Shown here one piece after another: positions 48,101-57,017 of a DNA stretch of 64,000 nucleotides. Under the pieces are notes generated by a model that saw only the letters and a program-made list of their open reading frames with translations, was not told where the DNA came from and ran no database searches. Positions within the stretch are counted from its first letter, which is position 1. The number at the start of each line of letters is the position of its first letter. The DNA comes from Parietaria judaica (lineage: Eukaryota; Streptophyta; Magnoliopsida; Rosales; Urticaceae), in NCBI GenBank assembly GCA_954871525.1, contig OX940864.1, forward strand, positions 8,612,001 to 8,676,000, read 5' to 3'. Made by a program: the position numbers and the translations under genes.

Positions 48101-48898
48101 GAAGCTCGAGCCGCTGCCCCGGATGTGTTCAAGTTTGCTACCCAATCTTGAGGCCCAACCTTGCTTCCCGTTCAGTAAGTCCCGACATTTCCATAAGTAT
48201 TAATTTTTTTTTTTATCTCTGATATGGATTTGGATTTGGTTTTGCTAAACGACACAAACTATTTGGATTTGGTTATGATTTTGCTAAAGGACACTATCAC
48301 TTTGTTTGCAAAAATTACAGAAGCTTGATTGTTCAGTTGAATTGACACTTTTGTTTTAGTGCAGGTTCTTGACCATGGCACGGCATCTTCGAAGGACTAC
48401 ACATGCGCATTCACTTTAGGGTCGACTGCTCACAATAATGTTGTCGACTTTCTTCAACAAGATCCAAAAGGTAAATGCAATTTAAAAACTTATGAAAATT
48501 GTGTAATGTTATGTGGCTATTGTAGAATTAGTTACTGAATTTGGATACTTTTTGTAGTCTAGGAGCTGAAAAATAACAAACTACAACTATAAGTAGTCGG
48601 AATTAATCCATGAAGTTTTGGATTTTTAATAAAGCTTGAAAATATTCCACAGGAATAAATCAGAAAAAAAAATTGTATATTCCCATTCGGCTATGCAATT
48701 TTTTATGTAGTTGCATTCGTAAATGATTTCTAAAGAAATATATTTTATGAATTCATAATGTAATTGCATTCGTAAATGATTTCTGAAGAAATATATTTTA
48801 TGAATTCATAATGTAGTTGCATTTGACTCACTTTTTATGTGCACAAATAGCAGGAAATGGATGGCCTGATGAAAAAAGCTGAACAACAGAACGACTAG
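48101..48898 (+). pseudogene. Further exon-like fragments in the CACTA element
   Basis: Three candidates: up to 48174 before GTAAGT; 48365-48470 between GCAG and GTAAAT, reading VLDHGTASSKDYTCAFTLGS in one open frame; and 48854-48898 after TAGCAG, reading EMDGLMKKAEQQND then stop. I cannot name the source gene or genes. Splice-like borders and open frames in one orientation suggest captured host exons, perhaps from more than one gene. Confidence 0.45.
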
Positions 48899-49579
48899 TT
48901 TCTCTCCGCTCGCTTGTTTTGTAATTCTATGGTCTGTTTGCAAGTATGAGTTCGAATTCTAAATTCTATTTACTGTGTGTCGATAGAATTTTGAAATGTA
49001 AATTTAGATTCGAGCTATAAATTGTGTTATGCTATATGTTCGGTAATTAACTAGTTTCACTTAATTTATTAAAGTATGTTATTGTTTTGTAATGAATGTG
49101 TACGGGATATGTTCGATAATTATAATTTGAATTATAGGTTTCTATGATAGGAATAATAGTGTATAAAAATTGTATTATAATATTATATGTTTTAATGACT
49201 CGGAGAAGTAGTACAGGCACGTCTTCGAGCCTCTACCGCGCCTTTTTTTTTTTCATGCTAGTTCAAGTTTACACGACAGGCAAATACATGTCGTGTAAAC
49301 TTTACCACGACAATTCATGAGTGTCGTTTTAGATTTTAGACGACATGAAAATTCCTTTATAGCCGCGGCAATGGTATTTTAAAGCCGAGGCTTCAAGTAT
49401 TTTTTGAACAATATCGACTGCTTTTACTTGTCGTGTTTTACTTTTACACGACTAACATTTTGCATGTCGTTTAAGCTACTACGACTTGGGATTAAACGAC
49501 AGGCCACTTCTGTCGTGTAAACGTTTACACGACTGGCAATAGAAGTCGTGTAATCCAAGTTTTGTAGTAGTGATATATT

Positions 49580-50099
49580 ATAAATTTCCTTTTTCTTTTT
49601 GAGTTATATTTATAAATTGATTGCAAAAATATAATTTAACATCACAATACCAAATACCAACCGCAAAAAAGAATGAACTATTGAATCAATTTTGGTTTCT
49701 TATTCCCCGTAAATTAATAACTAATAAGGTTAATAAATTGTCAATTTTATAGTACTCATATATGTGTAAATTTTTAAAAAAAATACTCATAGTTTATTTA
49801 ATCACTTTATTATGATCTCTCTCTCCCCACACCCATTTTTACATGTTTTTAAATATTTACATATATATTTTGTATTTTTTTCTATACAAAATTCATAACT
49901 TTAATTTTAAAATTCTGACTGACTTACAAATATATTCGTGAAAAGTTTAAGAAGAGAGAAATCCAGTGACATGTGAGTGACATGTGAGAGTGAGAGGATA
50001 TGATTTTAAAATAGTGATATGTGAGAGTGAGAGGATATGATTTTAAAATATTTTAAAATTACGTTACAAAAATTATATAAATAAAAATATTAATAATTT
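49580..50099. other. Intergenic DNA between CACTA and foldback element
   Basis: AT-rich. A small direct repeat (GACATGTGAGAGTGAGAGGATATGATTTTAAAA type) occurs twice near 49978-50050. No gene. Confidence 0.4.
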
Positions 50100-50588
50100 G
50101 GGAAAATAACGGCGAAAGTCTCTAACTCTACACAATTATTACAGTTAAATCCCTGTACTCAATTTTTGATGGTGAAAATCCCTACCATTACAATTTTGCT
50201 GCACATCACTTCACCCATTGTTATCTTTCACGTTGTCCATACACGTGTCACGCCACGTCAGCAAAATGGCTCACTTGTTATTTACTAGAAAATTAAGCAA
50301 GTTCATTTATAGCGGAAAAAGTCCTTGATTTTGCATATTTATTATAATTAAGTCCCTATGCTCAAAATTTAGTGACAACAGTCCCTAATTCTAAATATTT
50401 AAGTCCTTATATTTGATGGGTATTAATGGATTGACTTGAAGTTTACATATACTGCTCCCAAATAAACACTACGTATTCATGCATTTTCAAATAAAAAGAC
50501 AACACTAAATTCAATGCTTCAAAATAGAATAATTACAGTAAAATAACTTCAATAGTTCAAATGACACTAAACTACCATATATTTGCCC

Positions 50589-51392
50589 CAAGGTATAAAA
50601 TTTCCCGAATATCCATCGGCATGCCGATCGAAATTCTTTTTTCGAGGAAATGCGAAACGAAAGCCTGCGGTTATCTCTGTCGTTTTACCATTTTTTACGA
50701 AATTCCTGTGGCATGCCCATTTTCCTGCCCAATGTCATTTTTGTGAAGAAAAACGTGTAAAAGTGGTGCGAATTTCCCTAAAAAACTTAAATTTTGTGGC
50801 AAATATACCAATCCTACTTTTAGCAAAAATAATTATATTTGCCCACCCCACCCCACCAATTTTGCCGGTCAAATGCTATGATCCACAAAATCCTATGATC
50901 CAAAGGGCCCAAGTCCTTATTCCAATTCTATGGTATATAAACCATTCCAAACTCTTATAATTTAACAATGTGAGACTCTTTGGTATTCATTTAATCTTAC
51001 ACTTCACTTCACCTACATATTCACTTCATCAAGTAAATTGACATAATATTACACTTCAAATCTTCAACTAATAAAGTGACTTAAATATTATACATTTCAC
51101 CTACATAATTAAATTATAAATGTGTTTTGTTGTATACAATTATGTCTTGTATTTATTAAATATCTAGTTTTAAACCTATATAAATATCTTATCTAAATAC
51201 TCAAAAATATTTTTCAGAATATCCGTCGAAAACCCCTTAGGCATGCGGTATGCCCATGGAAAATGTGCGGTATTTTCGGCATGCGGCTTGCCCTTTTTTT
51301 CCGATTTGCCCATCGGCATGTCCATCGACAAACGATATATTCCTAAAATTGAGATTACAAAACGAAATCGGCAAGCAGCATTTTAAACCTTG
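50589..51392. mobile_element. hAT-type element (CAAGGT termini) nested in the foldback
   Basis: Begins CAAGGTATAAAATTTC and ends TTTTAAACCTTG, with an exact 8-bp duplication ATTTGCCC (50581-50588 and 51393-51400). The interior has GGCATGCCG motifs in both orientations. The short frames near 50583-50960 resemble no transposase. Related in end sequence to 16305-16881. Confidence 0.87.
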
Positions 51393-52245
51393 ATTTGCCC
51401 TATAAAATAGGTCCCATAACTACAAAAGGTCTTCTAAACTGCATTATTCTTGCATTTTCAAACAATCAAATGACACTACGTTCAATATTCCAAATTACAT
51501 CAAATAAAATAAACACAATAAAATAACTTCACTACACCAAACTGCAATATATATGCATTTATTAAATTTTGGTTTCATAACTATAATAAAACCACAACAT
51601 GAGTGAAGTCGACGGTCCAAGTGAGTGAAGTTGTGGTTTTATTGGAGTCATGTGACCAATTTTGGATTAATACAAGTATGTTGCAGTCTGATGTATAAGT
51701 TATTGTACAATGTTTATTTTATTTTGATGTATTTTGAAATCTTGAACTTAGTGTTGTTGGTGATTTGAAATGAAAGTAAATTGCAGTTAAGGGTACATAT
51801 CACAATTATGGACCTATTTGGTAGGGGTGAAACTGGGTCGGGTACCCGGTTTTTTTGAGGTACCCGGATCCGAAAACCAGGTATATGAAAATTGATACCC
51901 AGTACCCGAAATCCGGATATCTAGTTTATGATACCCGGATCCGGTACCCAGTACCCGGTTTTGAAAATGGATCCGGTACCCGGTACCCGATTTTTACCCG
52001 GATTCATTTTTTATTTTATTTTTTTAAAAGTAAATTATCTCAAAATAAACAATTACACATTGTCTCGTAAATAAAGAACATACATCCGTGTCTTAAAATT
52101 AAAATGCATAAAAAATATAATCTCGCGGTTTTTTCTTCGTTTACGCCATCAACATCAACTGTAAACATATCATATGACAATAAAAAAAAGTATTACAAGT
52201 CAAATAAATTGAGATGAAAATAATTAAATAAAAATATAATGCAAG

Positions 52246-52329
52246 TTAGATACGGCCGTTCACTGACACCGAGCCTTCTTCATTACTTTGAATCGATAAT
52301 TTCTCCATTTTGGCCTGCTCCTTAATTAC
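52246..52329 (-). pseudogene. Captured terminal exon-like fragment, source unknown
   Basis: After TTTTTCAG the minus strand reads VIKEQAKMEKLSIQSNEEGS and a short remainder ending in GRI, then stop: 27 codons. The acceptor-like border and open frame suggest the last exon of a host gene. I do not recognise the protein. Confidence 0.45.
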
Positions 52330-52480
52330 CTGAAAAATAAAATAGCAACATTACATTGTAGTTGGGTATTAATATTATCAGGCAGATTTATAACTAGTAT
52401 TAGTAAACATTATTAGCAACACTAACGTCAATCTAAAACTAAAACTAGTATTACAAAATAAAACTTATAAAAATGTGGAT

Positions 52481-52564
52481 CTTAATTCCAGTAACAAGGA
52501 TTTCTTGTTCGGTTGCCTGCTCAACGAAGGCTGGAACTTCTGTGTGAATAGGCAAATAGTGTTT
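52481..52564 (-). pseudogene. Captured fragment of mitochondrial ATP synthase beta-subunit gene
   Basis: The minus strand reads [18 protein letters not shown] followed by [10 protein letters not shown]. The ATP synthase beta subunit has, as I recall, [17 protein letters not shown] and EQQILVTGIK in exactly this order, just before the VVDLLAPY segment, so the match is about 24 of 27 residues. Homology stops abruptly at K; the next codons do not continue the protein, and no 5' splice site lies there. Upstream, an ATTACAG acceptor-like site and ATG occur 30 bases earlier. It is a fragment in a hAT-type element, not a working subunit. Confidence 0.85.
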
Positions 52565-53638
52565 GCAGGCATAAATCGATTTTTATTCATCTGTAATATC
52601 AATTCTTAAGTACTGATTGTTTAAGTTAGCCTAATATCAATTCAATGAGATTCTGGTACGATTTTGTTCTGCAGAACCCTAGATTGATTAACAAAATCGC
52701 CATTGATGAAGAGCAGATAAACACATATCATGATACTTTCAAGTAAACATTGACAAAGCTAAAGCAAATGAAACAATGAAGAAATCAAAACAACGCCCTA
52801 AAGTCGGAGTATTTCAGCCGAGAAAATCCTAAATCGAAAATTTCAGCCGAGCATTTCAGTTCGATACAAACGATTACGATTTGAAATTACAATTTTGGGT
52901 GGAATTTTCAGTGCAGATTTATCATCAACAAAGGATTTTGAGTTACGTATACAGAGAACCAACAAGCATTTCATACCTGAGTTACGAGTTGCGATGGAGG
53001 CGTTGGAGAGAGGTGGCGTCGGCGTCGGAGAGAAGCGGCGAGAGTGAGAGCGGCGTGCGCGATGGAGGCGAGAGCGATGGAAGAGTGAACCTAAATTTGA
53101 AAGTGAAAAGAAAAGTAAAAAATTAAAGGATTTTTTTTTTAATTCGGGTATTAAACCGGGTACCGGGTACCCGGTTTCTATGAATTTAATACCCAGTACC
53201 CGAACCTGGTTTTAAAACTGGGTACGGGTACACGGATTCGGAATTCGGTAATGAATTCCAATTCAGATTTTTACCCGGTTTTCGAGTTTTATTTTCACCT
53301 TTAGTATTTGGACTGCAAGTAAATTGTAGTTTGAACATTGAATTGAAGTTATTGTACTGTGTTTTATATATTTTGATGTATTTTTGTACATTGAACTTAG
53401 TGTCGTCGTGTTATTTAAAAATGCAAGTATGTATATGTGGTGTTTATTTGAAAGCAATATATCTAAATTGAAGACCAATCCATTAATACTCATCAAAATT
53501 AGGGACTTAAATGCAATATATATATAGAGTTAGGATTTTTGCTATCAAAATTTGAGTGTAAGGACTTAACTGCAATAACTATACAGTGTTAGGGATTTTT
53601 AACACTTTTATCGTTATAAATAAATGTATTTATCTTTT

Positions 53639-54106
53639 GGGTTAATGACGGCAAAAATACCCAAAGTTTGGTCAAAGAACCCCTCGTGTACCCAAAGTTT
53701 AAAAGTGGTGGCAAAAATACCCAAAGTCACATTTGGGGAGTTGACCACTCCATTCTCGTAACGTCGTTTACTTACCTGTTATCTCTGGTCACGTGGACAA
53801 ATCTGTTTTGTTAAGTGTAATCATTAGGGGTTCAATTAGTTGTGTTAAATAGTATTAATTAGGGGTTTAATTCCTTGTTTTTTCGTAAACGAGGCTGATG
53901 TGGGCTCGTTAACGTGGTAAAAATTATTATGTCAGCAACCCACGTTTGTCCACGTGGCCAGAGTTAACGGGTAAGTTAACGGCGTTACGAGAATGGAGTG
54001 GTCAACTCCCCAAATGCGACTTTGGATATTTTTGCCACCACTTTTAAATTTTGGGTACACGAGGGGTTCTTTGATCAAACTTTGGATATTTTTGCCTCAT
54101 TAACCC
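53639..54106. mobile_element. MULE-type MITE, GGGTTAATGA family, copy 2
   Basis: 468 bp, begins GGGTTAATGACGGCAAAAAT and ends in CATTAACCC. The exact 9-bp duplication TTATCTTTT lies at 53630-53638 and 54107-54115. The arms are long imperfect inverted repeats. It interrupts the right arm of the foldback element. Confidence 0.93.
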
Positions 54107-54326
54107 TTATCTTTTTAATAAATAACAGGTGAGCCCCACTTTGCTGACATGGAATGAAACGTGTATGGCTACGGTGGCACATAGCAGAAGGTTAATGACA
54201 CAGGTGGAGTGATGTGAAACAAAATTATACTGGTAGGGCTTTTACCAAAAAAAAATTGAGTAAAGGAATTAAACTGCATTAAATGTGCAGAGTTAAGAAC
54301 TTTCATTCTATTTTTCCTAATACATA

Positions 54327-54694
54327 AAAAGAGACGGAGAAAAGTAAAGTGTGGAGAAAGAAAAAAAGATAGAATACGAAGGCTTGTATTTTGTCCTAAA
54401 TTGTTAATTTTATTAAATTGCATTGCCTAATGTGCAGGCTTGTATTTTGTAACATGCACTGTATTTTAAAATAAAAATAAAAAACTCTATTTCATGTTCA
54501 ATTTCTTTTTAGAAGCATGTTACATATTTTTATGGTCAATACTTAATATGTTCTTAAGTCGTCATTACCTACATAAAGTCAGTTTCATTAAGTCAATACC
54601 TTTTCGAAATATAAAATATAATTATTTATTATTAGTACATCATCTGGTCATCACTATTAGCGGCTTAGACGACGATATACTTATAGCGCCACCT
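54327..54694. other. Short intergenic stretch between elements
   Basis: AT-rich, with an 88-codon frame at 54494-54760 that runs into the next MITE and is therefore not a gene. Nothing recognised. Confidence 0.4.
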
Positions 54695-54703
54695 TACAAT
54701 TTA

Positions 54704-55134
54704 GGGTTAATGACGGCAAAAATCCCCAAAGTTTGGTCAAAGAACCCCTCGTGTACTTAAAGTTTAAAAGTGGTGGAAAAAAAATACCCAAAGTCGCATT
54801 TGGGGAGTTGACCACTCCATTCTCATAACGTGGGTTGGTGACATAACAATTTTTGCCACATGGACGAGCCCACATCAGCCTCGTTTACAACAAAACAACG
54901 AATCAAACCCCTAATTAATACTATTTAATACAACTAATTGAACCCCTAATGATTACACTTAACAAAAGAGATTTGTCCACGTGACCAGAGTTAACAGGTA
55001 AGTAAACGACGTTACGAGAATGGAGTGGTCAAGTCCCTAAATTTGACTTTGGGTATTTTTGCCACCACTTTTAAACATTGAGTACATGAGGGGTTCTTTG
55101 ACCAAACTTTAGGTATTTTCACCGTCATTAACCC
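54704..55134. mobile_element. MULE-type MITE, GGGTTAATGA family, copy 3
   Basis: 431 bp with the same inverted termini as copies 1 and 2. The exact 9-bp duplication TACAATTTA lies at 54695-54703 and 55135-55143. Confidence 0.93.
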
Positions 55135-55143
55135 TACAATTTA

Positions 55144-55682
55144 TAGGCATATATCCTACGGTAAATATCCAATATCACTTTTTGAGTACTAATATGTCAT
55201 GTACATAGGACGGACCTTATTTTAAAAAAAAAAAGGATGATTCCCGAAATTCCTACCGCGTGACACAACAAATAAAATAAATAAATTCAAACGATCAATC
55301 CTACAAACATGAAAAATTCTTATTTTCCTCCTCATTATTTCTCTCAAATTCTTTATTCATCTCCTCAATAGCATCGCGGCTTGTGTTGTTGACGTCATCG
55401 CTGACACGAAATAGTTAAAAAATAATGAAAAAAATGAATGAGGTTTACCGATCCGTCAAAAAAGTAAACCTAGCTGCTTTTACCATAGTTTATTCAAATT
55501 GACTACTTAACTATATGTCGCTCATTTTCCACACAGCTTGAATACTTTTGTCGCTAATAACTCATAATTAAACGAGCTTAATATATTTTAATCCAAGAGT
55601 ACTTTGAAAATTATTGGGCCACGTATATATATATATATATATGCATATGGGAGTAGCGAAAAAGAAATCTTGAACGATAGCA
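55144..55682. other. Upstream region of the interrupted BAHD gene
   Basis: No gene. A TA-rich tract at about 55624-55643, some 40-60 bases before the start codon, could serve as a TATA region. Confidence 0.35.
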
Positions 55683-56261
55683 ATGGAAGCAAAGAAGTGC
55701 ATAGTTGAAATCCTTTCAAAAACGATAATCAAACCATCATCTCCAACACCATACCATAAGAGAAGCCTAAAACTTTCACTTCTCGGTCAAATATCTGCGC
55801 CAATATACGGACCTATGATTTACTGTTACACCACTCCTTCAGATACATCGTTGACCATTTTGTCCCTCCAAAAATCATTCTCCAAAGCTTTACACCTCTT
55901 TTACCCTTTCGCCGGCAAATTCAACGACGATTTTACGTCCATCGAATGCAACGACCACGGAGCTTACTTCCTCAAAGCCAGAATAAGCTCCACTCTTTCG
56001 GATTTCCTCCGAAATCCGATCCCTGACACAATCAGCGCACTCCTCCCTTCTTCCGATCCGAAAACTCTAAGCGATGCCATGGGAAACAAAGTCGTCGCGC
56101 TCGTTCAAATCACCGTGTTTGAATGCGGGGGAATCGCCCTCGGTATTGAAGTGTCTCACAAGATCTCCGACGCTTTCTCCATTTCCCGCCTAGCCAAAAC
56201 ATGGGCCGCCATAGCTGCCGGCAGTGGTGATGTGGCGCAACCGGTTTTTGATTGCTCAGAC
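55683..56261 (+). pseudogene. BAHD acyltransferase, 5' half, cut by copia B
   Basis: Codes for 193 residues of a BAHD enzyme: the IKPSSPTP N-terminal motif, FYPFAGKF, and catalytic HKISD at 159-163. The frame runs through the target duplication CAGAC straight into the LTR, so translation would add 25 foreign residues and stop at 56339 (218 residues), losing the C-terminal half with DFGWG. Without the insertion, the frame passes through a single CAGAC into 61642 with no shift, giving about 430 residues, the normal size. I see no other stop or frameshift, so the insertion alone seems to have broken the gene. Confidence 0.94.
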
Positions 56262-56914
56262 TGTTGGGTATCCCTCCTATTTGGAGGCCCAACAATGTGG
56301 GTTATTTTTGACCCATTGATCCATGTACCCGGCCCATGAAGCCTAGGTCATAAATGACTTAGATGAGATGAAGAAAAGTAAGAGTGAAGAAGTGAGAGAA
56401 AAACAAGAGAAAGAGAAAGGAGAGCAAATTCGCGGTTCCCGCACAGTTTCGTCGACCCTCAGGAAAATCGTCATTGCGCATTCGTTCACCGTTGGATCGT
56501 CGTGATTTTTGGACAGAACGTTCCTAAGACATAGAGGTATGTTCTGAACGGTGGAGATGTGGTTTTGATCTTTCTAGGTCGGTCTGAAGAGTGGAAACCA
56601 GAGGCTATTTTGTGAGAACGTATTTCACAAATTCTTCTCTTGCTTGGTGTTGTAATCCGAGATTGGTGTTCGATCTTGATGATGATGATGTATGCCTCTA
56701 GTTTTATCTAGGGAAGACTTCGTTTGTACCTCACTCTTGATTATAGTGGATTTTAAGCGGCCTACGGGTCCAGTGGTTTTTTACTCCGTTTTGGGGGTTT
56801 TTCCACGCTAAAATTGTCTCGTGTTCGTGGTTGTGTTTCGATTATTATCGCCTTCATATTTCAGCGGCTATTGGGAGATATTGAGATTCCGTTGCGTTGC
56901 GCTTTCTCCCAACA
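56262..56914 (+). repeat. 5' LTR of copia B
   Basis: 653 bp starting TGTTGGG and ending CCAACA, flanked on the left by CAGAC. Confidence 0.96.
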
Positions 56915-56917
56915 AAG

Positions 56918-56930
56918 TGGTATCAGAGCC
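56918..56930 (+). other. Primer binding site of copia B
   Basis: TGGTATCAGAGCC, a perfect match to the usual copia site for initiator tRNA-Met, three bases after the LTR. Confidence 0.93.
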
Positions 56931-57017
56931 GTGGTTTGATTTTGTGCGACTATGGAGGTGAACACGTCGCGAATGGAGAGTTTGAATGGTTCCAATTACA
57001 ATGTTTGGAAATGAAAA

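Larger units (their letters stand above)
46485..49572 (+). mobile_element. CACTA element, non-autonomous, carrying host exons
   Basis: The ends are CACTACTACAAAAAGTGG and, at the right, GTTTTGTAGTAGTG, with the 3-bp duplication ATA on both sides (46482-46484 and 49573-49575), diagnostic for CACTA elements. Subterminal regions at both ends have many ACGACAGGC/TGTCGT units and CCGCGGC motifs. The 2 kb in the middle holds no transposase but has a 5' UTR-like CT-rich stretch and several exon-like pieces with splice signals in one orientation (plus). Confidence 0.9.
51822..53303 (-). mobile_element. hAT-type element, TAGGGGTGAAA family, copy 3, enlarged by captured gene pieces
   Basis: Begins TAGGGGTGAAA and ends TTTCACCTTTA. 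Flanks CTATTTGG (51814-51821) and GTATTTGG (53304-53311) match at 7 of 8. It is inverted relative to the 661-bp copy at 39406. Both ends have the GGTACCCGG arrays of the family, but about 880 bp (about 52235-53115) sits where the short copies have only an AT-rich middle. This insert contains exon-like pieces on the minus strand, including a piece of an ATP synthase beta gene, and a CT-rich 5' UTR-like stretch at its upstream end (about 52980-53090). Confidence 0.88.
50100..54317. mobile_element. Long foldback (palindromic) transposon with three nested insertions
   Basis: When the three inner elements (50589-51392, 51822-53303, 53639-54106) are set aside, the rest is one inverted repeat with arms of about 0.7 kb. 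The left arm starts GGGAAAATAACGGCGAAAG and the right arm ends in its imperfect complement at 54317. The arms meet at a hairpin near 51585-51643, where AATAAAACCACAAC faces GTTGTGGTTTTATT. The 9-bp flanks TAATAATTT and TAATACATA match at 6 of 9, consistent with an old MULE-like insertion. No transposase. The nested elements split the arms cleanly, which gives the order of events. Confidence 0.8.

Noticed and set aside
52881..53126. 81-codon plus-strand frame in the enlarged hAT-type element
   Set aside because: Opposite strand of a CT-rich 5' UTR-like stretch; arginine/serine/glutamate-rich low-complexity reading.
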